This document shows positions 16,362-26,363 of a DNA stretch of 58,683 nt, piece by piece. The translations under genes and the position numbers were made by a program. Origin of the DNA: Anaerolineales bacterium UBA3082 (GTDB taxonomy: Bacteria; Chloroflexota; Anaerolineae; UBA7937). The stretch is from contig DFBK01000086.1 in assembly GCA_002366595.1 (NCBI GenBank), forward strand, positions 43,813 through 102,495, read 5' to 3'. The number at the start of each line of letters is the position of its first letter. The stretch's first letter is position 1. A model generated the notes under the pieces. The model ran no database searches and had not been told where the DNA came from. It saw nothing but the letters and a program-made list of their open reading frames with translations.

Positions 16362-16718
16362 TCAAGCCTCTATGCCCTTGGCTTCAGCCCGGGCACTAAC
16401 CCAGCCACACCAGGGACAGCCCACTCCTAGCAGTTCCGCCGCCGTCACCCGTTTGCCGCACTGAGGGCATTCCTCTTTGGGGATTTGGGCCTCGGCCCAG
16501 GCTGGCGTTTCTATATTAGTCCCAGAAGGAAACTCCAGCCCGTATCTGGCAGCGGTCTCAAAGGAGGCCAAGGCTGCCCTGATTTTGACGCCCAAAAGTT
16601 CTACGCCCACTACCGAGACCATGATGTCAGCGTTGATCACCAGGCCCTTGTCCAAGATGGCGTCTACAACATCAACGAGGGTCCCACTCCGCACCGGCTC
16701 CGCATATTCTCTAGCCAA
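16362..16718 (-). CDS. GvpA-like domain fused to a zinc ribbon
   Basis: About 118 residues: a GvpA/J-like domain (LVDVVDAILDKGLVINAD, then VGVELLGVKIRAALASFETA) followed by a zinc ribbon (CPQCGKRVTAAELLGVGCPWCGW). It is a compact version of the 8321 gene without PH domains. The TTG start has AAGGAG upstream. It could be a capping or nucleating shell subunit that recruits the zinc-ribbon proteins (inference). Confidence 0.8.
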   Translation of the reverse strand: MAREYAEPVRSGTLVDVVDAILDKGLVINADIMVSVVGVELLGVKIRAALASFETAARYGLEFPSGTNIETPAWAEAQIPKEECPQCGKRVTAAELLGVGCPWCGWVSARAEAKGIEA

Positions 16719-16902
16719 TTTCGCTTATCTCCTTCCGTAAGAATTTTGGTCTATAAGCGATGCCCCAGGCTTTGCTGCCCAGGCTTGACTTCTCGCTGCC
16801 TGCCGAAACCTACGGTAGCAGAAGGGTCTCGGTAGCCTGGCTCGGAAGATCACTGTTAGGCCTAGATGGGCAATATGGGCATCGCGCCCGACAACCAAAA
16901 CC

Positions 16903-17301
16903 CTACAAGCCTTCACCTTCCAGCCTAGCCACCCTCTCCTCCTCGGCCCGCTTTTCGGCGTGGATCTCGTCCACTATCTCCTTGACTCGCGCCCGGCGTG
17001 CTTCCTTTATATCCTTGAATCTCTGAGGCGTATAGAGCAACTCCAGGAGCCAGTAAAGATGCTTCGCTCGGTAAGGCTGCTCCTTGCTCTCGAAGAGGTA
17101 GGCCAGGTCCAGCATCCTTTCCCTGGCTTCTTCTTCCTCTGGGGTGCCATGATACTGGTCAATGATCTGCCGGTAGCCATCGATGGCTTCGCTGTAGTGC
17201 TCGTCTTCCTCCTGCCGGAGACATTCCCTCAGTATCGCCGCTCTACGAGCGGCCTCGATCTGCTCCAGGACCGATTTCTCTACCTTTTCTTGCTTAGCCA
17301 T
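16903..17301 (-). CDS. TPR-like helical protein with ARR docking motif
   Basis: The 132 residues form paired helices (ECLRQEEDEHYSEAIDGYRQI, MLDLAYLFESKEQPYRAKHLYW) of TPR type, and a C-terminal helix EARRARVKEIVDEIHAE that closely matches the three ARR motifs in the PH-Hsp20 fusion protein. Strong ribosome site (GAGGAGGATAGAAA). It lies next to the ArsA-type ATPase gene. TPR plus ATPase pairs are known from tail-anchored protein targeting (Get4/Get3-like); a parallel here is speculative. Confidence 0.7.
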   Translation of the reverse strand: MAKQEKVEKSVLEQIEAARRAAILRECLRQEEDEHYSEAIDGYRQIIDQYHGTPEEEEARERMLDLAYLFESKEQPYRAKHLYWLLELLYTPQRFKDIKEARRARVKEIVDEIHAEKRAEEERVARLEGEGL

Positions 17302-17388
17302 TTTCTATCCTCCTCTCTATTGAATGTTTCCTCTGATCGGGAACTCGATGGCTGATGCCAAAACATAACTGAAACACGAAATTCGCCG

Positions 17389-19368
17389 CTACCTCTTTGC
17401 TCCTCCCTCGTCTCGATATAATATTTCTCCAAATTGGACCAACTCCTCCATCCCCCGGATGGGATGAGAGAATTGTGGAGTTTGGGCCATATGGTGGCTG
17501 GGGTACTGGGCTATGAGTTGCTGAATATACTCCTCTTCCTCCCTCCGCTTGGCCGAGCAGAAGGGACAATCGCTGGGCGGGGTGACCATGTTGATCAGGA
17601 CCTGTCGACTTGCGATCTTGAGAGCGTCGAGGGCTTGGAGAAGTCGCTCGGTCTCGGCGACAGCCATGGCCTCCGGGATGGTGACGGCGATGAATTCGGT
17701 CTCTGCACTGTCCACAAGCTGCTCTCGGACCCTCCTCACTTGCTTCATCAATTTGATCACCAACTCATTCAGTTCCACCACGCTGACGATCCGTCTGTAT
17801 TTCAGCAGCAGTCGGGCCAAGGTCATGAACCATTCCCTTGCTAGATCGGGGGTCTCCAGGAAGCGAAGCAGATGCCCGGTGGGTGCGGTGTCCAGGATGA
17901 AGATGTCGTACTCTTGGGCCTCCACCAATTCCATGATCTCCATCAGAGCCATCATCTCGTCCAGCCCTGGCGGAGCAAGATCCAGCAGTTGGTCCATTAT
18001 CTCACTGTCGAAAGCCACTCTCGAACTGCGGCCCCCCATGAAGCTGTCAAACACCCCGTCGATAACGCCTCTGTACTCGTCCTTGAACTCCTCCAGCAAT
18101 GCTTGGGCATCGATCTCTTGGGCATAGAGGTTGGGATAGCCGTCAATATTAGTGATCTGGTCTCCAACCTCTTGGTTAAGGCTGTCTGATACTGAGTGGG
18201 CTGGGTCGGTAGAGAAGAGCAGCACCCTCTTTCCCGGGAATCGAGAGGCCAGGTGGAGAGCGGTGGCCACTGCAGTGGTGGTCTTGCCCACGCCCCCCTT
18301 GCCACCGAATAAGAGGAAGCGAGAGGAAGATACAGACAAGCCGATGGGCTGAGGCGTTTTCTCTAGGCATTCGTGTTCCAGGCCTCCTGTCCAATCCCCC
18401 GCCATATCCTTCTTGACCCCGGCTAGGAGTTGACCATACTCGGTCAACCGATCCAGACCCTGAACTTGGTAGGGCAGAAGCGGCACCGGCCAGCGATGGA
18501 GGTCGGCAAATTTTTCCTCTATCTCCGCCAGGGGTTGGGCTTGCTCTCTTTGTTTACGCTGGCAGGACTCACAGAGGCCATCCCCATCCATAACGCGGTT
18601 GACGATGAGGTTTTTCACCAGGATGCGAAGCCTCTTGAGGGTGGAAAGCAAGCGCTCGCTCTCGCAGATGGCCATCTCCTCAGGGATGGTGACCAGCACA
18701 AACTCGGTTCCCTCGGCACTCTTCAGCATTTTCTCCACTATGGTGATGTCCTTCTCCATCTTGGTCAAAAATCGGTCACACTCATCCGGCCTATACGATC
18801 CGGTGAAAGTACGCATCATGAAGCGATGCTTGTCCATCATCATGTCTAGGGTTTTGATCCAGTTCCTCATCTCGGCCGGAAGTTGGAGCATACTCACGGT
18901 GTGCCCGGCCGGAGCGGTGTCTACCACCACCAAGTCATACTTCTGAGCCTTGGCCAGTTCCATGATCTCGATGATGGCCATCACCTCATCCAGCCCTGGC
19001 AGGGTTAGGGCCAGGAAATCGTGGATGTCGTCTCGATCGAACATCGTTCCTCGGTCGGCGATCTCGGCCAAAACGGGGTCGTTTTTGCGCTTGAACTCGG
19101 CTAACGCCCTTTCCGCGTCCAATTCTCGGGCGAAGAGGTTACCCGTCTGGTCGACGGGGATAATCTCGTCGCCGAGAGCCTGAGCAAAACTGTCTCCCAA
19201 GGAATGAGCAGGGTCGGTGGAGACGATCAATATTTTCTGCTCCGGTTTTTGGTGGGCGAGATAGAGAGCACTGGCCGCCGCTGAAGTGGTTTTGCCAACG
19301 CCTCCCTTGCCCCCGAAAAAGATGAACTTCAAGTTCTGGTTCTCCAGGAAACTGGGCAAGTCAGGCAT
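17389..19368 (-). CDS. Double-domain ArsA/Get3-like ATPase
   Basis: About 659 residues containing two complete ArsA/TRC40 domains in tandem. Each has a deviant Walker A (GGKGGVGKTT at about 19 and about 350), switch I STDPAHS, switch II (VVVDTAPAGHT and IFILDTAPTGHL), and a CxxC pair (CESCQRK, CPFCSAK) at the place where Get3 dimers bind zinc. The hydrophobic TRC40-type groove regions can be inferred. ATG at 19368 is used because GGAAG lies just upstream. No arsenic genes are nearby, so client handling of hydrophobic GvpA-type proteins is the likely role rather than arsenite export. Confidence 0.88.
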   Translation of the reverse strand: MPDLPSFLENQNLKFIFFGGKGGVGKTTSAAASALYLAHQKPEQKILIVSTDPAHSLGDSFAQALGDEIIPVDQTGNLFARELDAERALAEFKRKNDPVLAEIADRGTMFDRDDIHDFLALTLPGLDEVMAIIEIMELAKAQKYDLVVVDTAPAGHTVSMLQLPAEMRNWIKTLDMMMDKHRFMMRTFTGSYRPDECDRFLTKMEKDITIVEKMLKSAEGTEFVLVTIPEEMAICESERLLSTLKRLRILVKNLIVNRVMDGDGLCESCQRKQREQAQPLAEIEEKFADLHRWPVPLLPYQVQGLDRLTEYGQLLAGVKKDMAGDWTGGLEHECLEKTPQPIGLSVSSSRFLLFGGKGGVGKTTTAVATALHLASRFPGKRVLLFSTDPAHSVSDSLNQEVGDQITNIDGYPNLYAQEIDAQALLEEFKDEYRGVIDGVFDSFMGGRSSRVAFDSEIMDQLLDLAPPGLDEMMALMEIMELVEAQEYDIFILDTAPTGHLLRFLETPDLAREWFMTLARLLLKYRRIVSVVELNELVIKLMKQVRRVREQLVDSAETEFIAVTIPEAMAVAETERLLQALDALKIASRQVLINMVTPPSDCPFCSAKRREEEEYIQQLIAQYPSHHMAQTPQFSHPIRGMEELVQFGEILYRDEGGAKR

Positions 19369-19424
19369 GTTATCTTCCGTCTCTCTTATTCCGCACTTTG
19401 TAGCGCGGTCTGACCCCTTCACCG

Positions 19425-19760
19425 TTATTCAAACCCTTCGGGGAATACCCTGCGCCACCAGGCCTCATCTTCCTCAAACTGCTCATCTTTCTTCCGCTCG
19501 CGAATGGCGTCCAACCGCTCCATCTTCTCCTTCTCCCGGGCCTCGAAATCCTCCTTCTCGATCTCCCCCATCTCGTAGTGGAGCTCCAACTCCATCAACT
19601 CCCCTAGGGCCCGGCCCTCATCGGTCTGTTCGGCCACGACCTCCCCGTGGATTTGCTCGAGCAGCCAACTTGCAGATTTGACCGGTACAGTCACTGGCGC
19701 AGCGAGTACCTTGACCGCCGTCTTAAGCAATTGGTGTTCTACCCATGATGTGAAGAACAT
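19425..19760 (-). CDS. gvpG: Gas vesicle protein GvpG
   Basis: The 111-residue protein starts at ATG 19760. It shows the GvpG pattern: a short amphipathic N-terminus (VTVPVKSASWLLEQIHGEVV) then acidic helices (LGELMELELHYEMGEIEKEDFEAREKEKMERL). GvpG is an accessory protein needed for assembly and interacts with GvpF/L. It lies between the ArsA-like ATPase gene and the zinc-finger genes. Confidence 0.88.
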   Translation of the reverse strand: MFFTSWVEHQLLKTAVKVLAAPVTVPVKSASWLLEQIHGEVVAEQTDEGRALGELMELELHYEMGEIEKEDFEAREKEKMERLDAIRERKKDEQFEEDEAWWRRVFPEGFE

Positions 19761-19762
19761 GG

Positions 19763-20167
19763 CTACACTCCCCTCTCCTTGGGCTGCGTTGCCCCCGCCT
19801 TTTCGGCTGTTGTGACTACTCCGGTGCCAGAACAACGCAGGCAGTGAAGGTGCATCCCGTCGGTGCCTGTTCCCCGGCAAAGGGGACAGGTTTCCGCTGG
19901 CTTCTCGACGGTTCTCACCCCTTTCCCTCCACAGCCAAGGCACCCTAGCCTCGTGAAGGGCTGGATACCGGTCCCTCCACAGGCGAGGCAGGGCACATAC
20001 GGTTCCTTGACCCTAACCGTTCCTTTCCCGCCACACGTACCGCGGGTGGAGAGGACCGATAGGAGTCCGAAGGGGTCCTTGCCTGTGCCCCGGCAGAAGG
20101 CGCATTTGATCTCCACCCATTTTCCCTCTTTCGTCACCTTTGGACTCGCGCTTGTTTTTTGGGCCAT
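19763..20167 (-). CDS. Small DnaJ-type zinc-finger protein
   Basis: The 134 residues include CxxCxGxG-type repeats CAFCRGTG, CLACGGTG, CLGCGGKG, CPLCRGTG and CLRCSGTG, plus a degenerate TCGGKG repeat lacking its first Cys. It follows a strong ribosome site and precedes gvpG by 2 bp. One of four consecutive zinc-finger genes (19763-21335) that appear to be tandem duplicates. Confidence 0.78.
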   Translation of the reverse strand: MAQKTSASPKVTKEGKWVEIKCAFCRGTGKDPFGLLSVLSTRGTCGGKGTVRVKEPYVPCLACGGTGIQPFTRLGCLGCGGKGVRTVEKPAETCPLCRGTGTDGMHLHCLRCSGTGVVTTAEKAGATQPKERGV

Positions 20168-20180
20168 TGGTTTTGCCTCC

Positions 20181-20555
20181 TTAGATGGATACTACCCCGG
20201 CGCCCAAGCAGGTTGTGCAAGGTAGGTCTAACTCATTCCGGGGATCCCTGCCCAACCCGTGGCAAGTAGGGCAACTCTCCACCGGCTTCTTGATGGCGAT
20301 CACCCCCTTGCCCATACAGGCGGTGCAGGTCAGGCGGCTGCGGTGGTGGATACCCGTCCCTCGGCAAAAGGCACAGGGCACATAGGGCTCCTCCACCTCC
20401 ACCTGCCCTGTACCACCGCAAACTCCACAGGCCGCCATGGGGGAGAGAAGCCTGAAAGGGTCCTTGCCGGTGCCCTGGCAAAAGGCGCAGGGTACCGAGG
20501 TCAACTTTTTCGCTTTCTTCTTCACCTTTCTCTTAGTCGCCGCTTTCTTAGCCAT
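20181..20555 (-). CDS. Small DnaJ-type zinc-finger protein
   Basis: About 124 residues. A Lys-rich N-terminus (KKAATKRKVKKKAKK) precedes repeats CAFCQGTG, CGVCGGTG, CAFCRGTG, CTACMGKG, CPTCHGLG and CTTCLGAG. The basic tail is unique in this group and could bind nucleic acid or acidic surfaces. ATG at 20555 has AAGGAGGTG upstream. Confidence 0.78.
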   Translation of the reverse strand: MAKKAATKRKVKKKAKKLTSVPCAFCQGTGKDPFRLLSPMAACGVCGGTGQVEVEEPYVPCAFCRGTGIHHRSRLTCTACMGKGVIAIKKPVESCPTCHGLGRDPRNELDLPCTTCLGAGVVSI

Positions 20556-20560
20556 CTTTT

Positions 20561-20929
20561 TCACCTCCTTGTAAGCTCTACTACTACACCCTTCCCTCCA
20601 CAAGTGGTGCAAGAAAGCCCGAATTCGCTCTCTACATCCCTGCCAGTTCCTTCACAAGCAGGGCAGGTCCGCACTGGCTCCTTGATACTCACCACCCCCT
20701 TGCCCTTGCATACGGTGCAGGTCAGACGGCGATCAGGATGAATGCCAGTCCCCTGGCAGAAGGCACAGAGTATGTAGGGTTCCTGTGTTCGAACGGCCCC
20801 CTCTCCTCCACAGACACAGCAATTCGATTTAGGGTGCGGAACCCCGAAGGGGTCCTTGCCTCGGCCTCCACAAAAAGCGCACTCCACCCAAACCCACTGC
20901 CTCTCTTTTTGAGCTGTCCTTTGGCCCAT
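20561..20929 (-). CDS. Small DnaJ-type zinc-finger protein
   Basis: About 122 residues with repeats CAFCGGRG, CCVCGGEG, CAFCQGTG, CTVCKGKG, CPACEGTG and CTTCGGKG, six motifs in all. It is the closest relative of the 20181 gene. The upstream ATG at 20929 is preferred because of AAAGG spacing. Confidence 0.78.
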   Translation of the reverse strand: MGQRTAQKERQWVWVECAFCGGRGKDPFGVPHPKSNCCVCGGEGAVRTQEPYILCAFCQGTGIHPDRRLTCTVCKGKGVVSIKEPVRTCPACEGTGRDVESEFGLSCTTCGGKGVVVELTRR

Positions 20930-20996
20930 AGCCTTCACCTTTCCCTAAGGGAGCAATCAGGGCCTCGAGGTTAGATGGTCAAGACCTCTGCCTCGA

Positions 20997-21335
20997 CTAG
21001 ATGGGCACTACCCCCTTGCCCTCACAGACAGGGCAAGATAGCCTGAGCGGGCTACTGACATCCCGCCCGTGCCCACCGCAGGCTGGGCAGGGCTGCACTT
21101 GCTCTTTGACGGTGATCACTCCCTTGCCGCCACAGATAGTGCATGTCATGCGGCCATTCGCTCCTGTCCCCTCGCAGTAGGCGCAGAGCAGGAGGGGCTC
21201 TTGGACGCGAACCTTTCTCCGGCCCCCGCAGGCAGGGCACTTCGCCGCGGCGAAGGGGTTCTTCCCGGTCCCCCCGCAGAAAGCACACATTATCTCGACC
21301 CATTCGCCCGCCTTTACGGGTGTCTTTTGTTTCAT
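20997..21335 (-). CDS. Small DnaJ-type zinc-finger protein
   Basis: The 112 residues hold repeats CAFCGGTG, CPACGGRR, CAYCEGTG, CTICGGKG, CPACGGHG and CPVCEGKG. The third repeat is followed by only NGRMT, so the beta hairpin is shorter than in its neighbours. Good ribosome site (GGAGGTAGGAGACC). It lies just after the gvpF/L gene. Confidence 0.78.
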   Translation of the reverse strand: MKQKTPVKAGEWVEIMCAFCGGTGKNPFAAAKCPACGGRRKVRVQEPLLLCAYCEGTGANGRMTCTICGGKGVITVKEQVQPCPACGGHGRDVSSPLRLSCPVCEGKGVVPI

Positions 21336-21412
21336 GGTCTCCTACCTCCTTGTTGCATCCATCGAAAGATTTTCTCCACCCCACCTCAGAAAGCGGGGCC
21401 TTGTTTGGCGCT

Positions 21413-22354
21413 TCATGGAGGGTTTGAGCTAAGGCTTCGAGCCTCAGCCAAGCCATACCCTTCAGAGCCTGGTGTGGATTTTTCTTTCGAAGATCCACCC
21501 TCTACCCCCTCCACCCTCTTACCCTTTCTCACAATCTCAAATTCCTCCTCCTCTTCCTCCCAGTGTATGATGAGTTCCACAAAATTGAAGGGCGGCACAG
21601 GGCCTACGTAGTTGAACTTCATTCTCTGGCCACATTTCTCGTCCAACTCGTTAGCCTTGTGATCGAATTCCTCCACCCGCGATTTGTGGACCAGGAAAGC
21701 GGCGTTGAGGATCATCATATCGATGAGCACTTTGTTGGTCTCGTACCTCTCGGCCAGCCGGCTGAGAGCCCGCGCCAGTCTCCTAGCGTCGACGTCCCTT
21801 CTTTCCTCCATCTCACTGTGTACCCAGGTACCTAGTTGCAGCCTTTCATAGTAGGTCGAGGATCCCTTCGAGTCGTGGGAGGCGATGCGATCCCGCATCG
21901 CTCGTATGTTCCGGTTTTCAGCCACGATTGCCTGGAAGAGGCCTTCCTTCTCCCAAAAGACTTTCAGTCCTAACTCGACCTTGTTCTCCATCTCCCTCAG
22001 CAGGGAATGGAACTCGCCATAATGTCGCCTGAGCAATCTCTTGATCTTCTCCTCCGCGCTACTCTTGCCCGGAGTGGGCTTGCATACCGTCGCGAACCTG
22101 ACGGGGAGAACGGTGAAACCCTGCTTCAGGACCTCTTCGCAAACCAACTCATGCTGGATAGTATTGGCCCGGGTGGTTTCGTAATCATCCTGAGGCGAGT
22201 CGCTGACCGTCATCGCCAGATCATCGAAGGGGATGCTATAGACCTCATCGCCCCGGCTGCCGATCCCCTTGACCGGCAGGTGAAGGGGGTCTTCATGGCT
22301 CCGGGTTAAGCAATAGAGGTATATCATTCTCCCGTCATCGGAGCCCTTACTCAT
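21413..22354 (-). CDS. gvpF: Gas vesicle protein GvpF/GvpL family
   Basis: A 313-residue GvpF/L protein with MIYLYCLTRSHEDP at the start, the DDLAMTVSDSPQ strand, VLPVRFATV, a long helical middle (LREMENKVELGLKVFW) and the C-terminal FNYVGPVPPFNFVEL signature. The tail (about 40 residues, acidic then Ser/Gly-rich) exceeds the usual length. It is translationally coupled (TGATG) to the upstream GvpL-DnaJ fusion gene. Confidence 0.9.
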   Translation of the reverse strand: MSKGSDDGRMIYLYCLTRSHEDPLHLPVKGIGSRGDEVYSIPFDDLAMTVSDSPQDDYETTRANTIQHELVCEEVLKQGFTVLPVRFATVCKPTPGKSSAEEKIKRLLRRHYGEFHSLLREMENKVELGLKVFWEKEGLFQAIVAENRNIRAMRDRIASHDSKGSSTYYERLQLGTWVHSEMEERRDVDARRLARALSRLAERYETNKVLIDMMILNAAFLVHKSRVEEFDHKANELDEKCGQRMKFNYVGPVPPFNFVELIIHWEEEEEEFEIVRKGKRVEGVEGGSSKEKSTPGSEGYGLAEARSLSSNPP

Positions 22355-23433
22355 CAGGCCTCTCTCTCCAAACGCTTGATCGTGACCAGAACGCCTTCCT
22401 CAATGGCCGCCGGAGTAAAGGAGCAAGAATACTCAGTGGCTGCTTTCTTAGAAGTGATTCCTTGAGCGGCTGCCTGTCCCAAACAGCGACTCTTCAATAA
22501 CTCATAGGCCTGGGCGATTTGGGTAAAGCGCTCTTCTGCATCGCTGTCCGGCTGGACATCGGGGTGACACTCCTGAGCCAGGTCATAGTAGGCCTTCTTT
22601 ATTTCCCCTAGGCTGGCCTTCTCACCCAGGCCCAATAACTCCCTGGCCCCCTTAACCTCTTTGTGAGTCATAGGCCGCACCTCGATGGTGGCAAAACTAT
22701 AGGGTGGCAGGGGCCCGATGCGTCGGAAGTTCAAAGCGCCACCCATCCTCTTATCCAACTCCTCAAGTCTCTCATCGAACTCATCCTGTCTCTCCTTATC
22801 GATGAGGAAGGCCACGTTCATCACAAAACTGTCATCCATCAGCGCGTTCTTTTGCGTGTCAATGGAGCAGTTAGCGAGACCCTCGAGTATCTCTCTTTGA
22901 TGATCCTCCCGCCTGCGGCCTAGAGATTCATATACCATCTTGCCCAGTTTGATCCTATCGTTTAGTCCCCTTAAAGGCGGTTTCCCCTCCGTCTTGGCTT
23001 TCAATTTGGCGATGGGCTCCTCGTTGCCGATCTCCTGGAAGACGGAAGCGAGGTCCCAGGTGGCCACCACTTCTACCTCAACTTTGTCCTGGAAAGCGGC
23101 CTGAGCCTCCTTGAGGTTGAAATACCCTTGACGCAATACGCTTTCCACCTTTTTCTTCTCATCCACCATGGTGCCGAACTTCATGGGGAGGATGGAACAG
23201 TGCTTCATGACCCCTTCGGTCACTCGTTGATGAGCCGCCAGATCGCGGACTATCTTCTCCTTATCCTTTACAGCCCTGTAGTCTATGGCTGGGCAATCGC
23301 TAACCACGGCAGCCAAGTCCTGATAGGGGACAACGTGCACTTCATCTCCCCTTCCGCCTATACCAAGAGGGCCGAAGGTGGTTCTCCCTCCGTTTTGGAT
23401 CACTCCGTAAATATACTTGGCATCCTTTGCCAT
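22354..23433 (-). CDS. GvpL/GvpF fused to a DnaJ J-domain
   Basis: The 359-residue protein has a complete GvpF/L domain (about 1-245: KYIYGVIQNGG, SILPMKFGTMV, LNFRRIGPLPPYSFATIEV) and, after a short linker, a J-domain (about 265-320) with the essential HPD triplet in QECHPDVQPDS and helix IV (FTQIAQAYELL). A tail of about 40 residues follows. The J-domain would recruit the DnaK encoded 20 bp downstream directly to GvpL/GvpA. I do not recognise a described example of this fusion. Coupled to both neighbours. Confidence 0.9.
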   Translation of the reverse strand: MAKDAKYIYGVIQNGGRTTFGPLGIGGRGDEVHVVPYQDLAAVVSDCPAIDYRAVKDKEKIVRDLAAHQRVTEGVMKHCSILPMKFGTMVDEKKKVESVLRQGYFNLKEAQAAFQDKVEVEVVATWDLASVFQEIGNEEPIAKLKAKTEGKPPLRGLNDRIKLGKMVYESLGRRREDHQREILEGLANCSIDTQKNALMDDSFVMNVAFLIDKERQDEFDERLEELDKRMGGALNFRRIGPLPPYSFATIEVRPMTHKEVKGARELLGLGEKASLGEIKKAYYDLAQECHPDVQPDSDAEERFTQIAQAYELLKSRCLGQAAAQGITSKKAATEYSCSFTPAAIEEGVLVTIKRLEREA

Positions 23434-23453
23434 GCCCTCGTCCTCCGTCTCAT

Positions 23454-25279
<1,826 letters not shown>

Positions 25280-25283
<4 letters not shown>

Positions 25284-25846
25284 TTTAATTCTGCTTCGCC
25301 AGGTTCTTCTGCCTTCCGCAGCCTGATCTCCAGGATGCCGTTCTTGTAGGTGGTCTCCAGGGTGCTCTCGTCGACGGGGCAAGGAAGTGGAAGTTCCTTG
25401 GCGTATTTCCTCCTTCCGGTGGAGGAGAATTTGAGAGTGTCGTCCTCGATTTCGATTCGTGTCTCCTTCTCCTCCACGCCGGGCAACTCAGCAACGACCA
25501 AAAGTAGATCATCCTCATCGAAGAGGTCGGTGAGGGGTTCCCTCACTTCCTCGACGATGGGGCCTCTCTCGGTGCGGCGGATATTGCCGAAGGGCTGCAC
25601 TCTGGGGATGCCACCCACTCCTCGCCGTACCGAGACGCCGTAGACCCCTCTAGGTGCTCCTCCGACCCCGCTTCGGCTGGCTCGCCGCAGTCTAGAGAGC
25701 GTCTCTTCATCGAGGTCGGCTAGATCGACCTTCTCCACCATCCCGGAGACCAAATCGATGAGATCGCCGATCCCCTTGAAGAGACCGCCCAGACCGAGGT
25801 CTAGGCCCTCCATTTCATCCCGCTTCTCCTTCTCAGCCCTTGACAT
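25280..25846 (-). CDS. gvpH: Gas vesicle Hsp20/alpha-crystallin protein (GvpH-like)
   Basis: The 188 residues begin with a helical segment (LGGLFKGIGDLIDLVSGM) and the 'RGVYGVSVRRGVGGIPRVQPFGNI' region, shared with the 33303 gene and typical of GvpH. The alpha-crystallin domain spans about 95-185 (LLVVAELPGVEEKETRIE, YKNGILEIRLRK). GvpH is an Hsp20 relative that assists GvpA solubility in archaea and bacteria. It is coupled to dnaK (ATGA). Confidence 0.88.
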
Positions 25847-26063
25847 CTCTTTCCTCCTTCACTAAGTAATCAAGCCCGGGGGTTATTTGAACAAAACCTG
25901 CCTGCCAGGGGATTCTCTCAGGACACAGGCAGGCATAATGGACAGCGTCCAATCAATGAGGAAGAATGCTTCTCCTTGGGCTGCCGTCTCCTATTGTCAA
26001 GCCTCGACAAGGTGCCTGCTCATGCCTATCGAACACCACCCCGATAATCCGCGCGTTGCTGCT

Positions 26064-26345
26064 CTAGCGAGGGAGAGGATATGGCACTTCTTCCCCGGCC
26101 TCTCTGATGGAAGGTTCAGCGCGTTCCAGCAGGGCTCGGGCCTGCGAATCCAACTGGGCGATGCGATCCTCCAGGCGCCTGGCCTTGGCCAACCATATAC
26201 TGCGCTGCTTCTGCAACCTCTCTTTCTCTCGTGCCAACCCCTCAAGCTGTTGATGGGGGTTTCCCATCCCAGTAAGACGACGGATATTGCCTTGGTGTGG
26301 GATATCGTGAGCCGACTTCACGTATTCTGATGTTCTAACGCGCAT
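26064..26345 (-). CDS. Small coiled-coil protein between gvpN and gvpH
   Basis: A 93-residue protein with an N-terminal motif (GNIRRLTGM) and a coiled coil (LAREKERLQKQRSIWLAKARRLEDRIAQLDSQARALLERA). It starts 18 bp after gvpN with an excellent ribosome site (GGAGGCGCG). The function is unknown; coiled-coil accessory proteins are common in gas vesicle clusters. A gene-free gap of 217 bp separates it from gvpH. Confidence 0.7.
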   Translation of the reverse strand: MRVRTSEYVKSAHDIPHQGNIRRLTGMGNPHQQLEGLAREKERLQKQRSIWLAKARRLEDRIAQLDSQARALLERAEPSIREAGEEVPYPLPR

Positions 26346-26363
26346 CGCGCCTCCCCATATTCT

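Noticed and set aside
17389..19368. Arsenite efflux ATPase ArsA
   Set aside because: No arsB, arsR or arsD genes nearby, and Get3-type CxxC pairs are present; context favours gas vesicle assembly.
20181..21335. Possible CRISPR-like repetition in the zinc-finger gene group
   Set aside because: Similarity is between paralogous coding repeats, with no constant repeat and unique spacer pattern. No CRISPR array or cas gene is seen.
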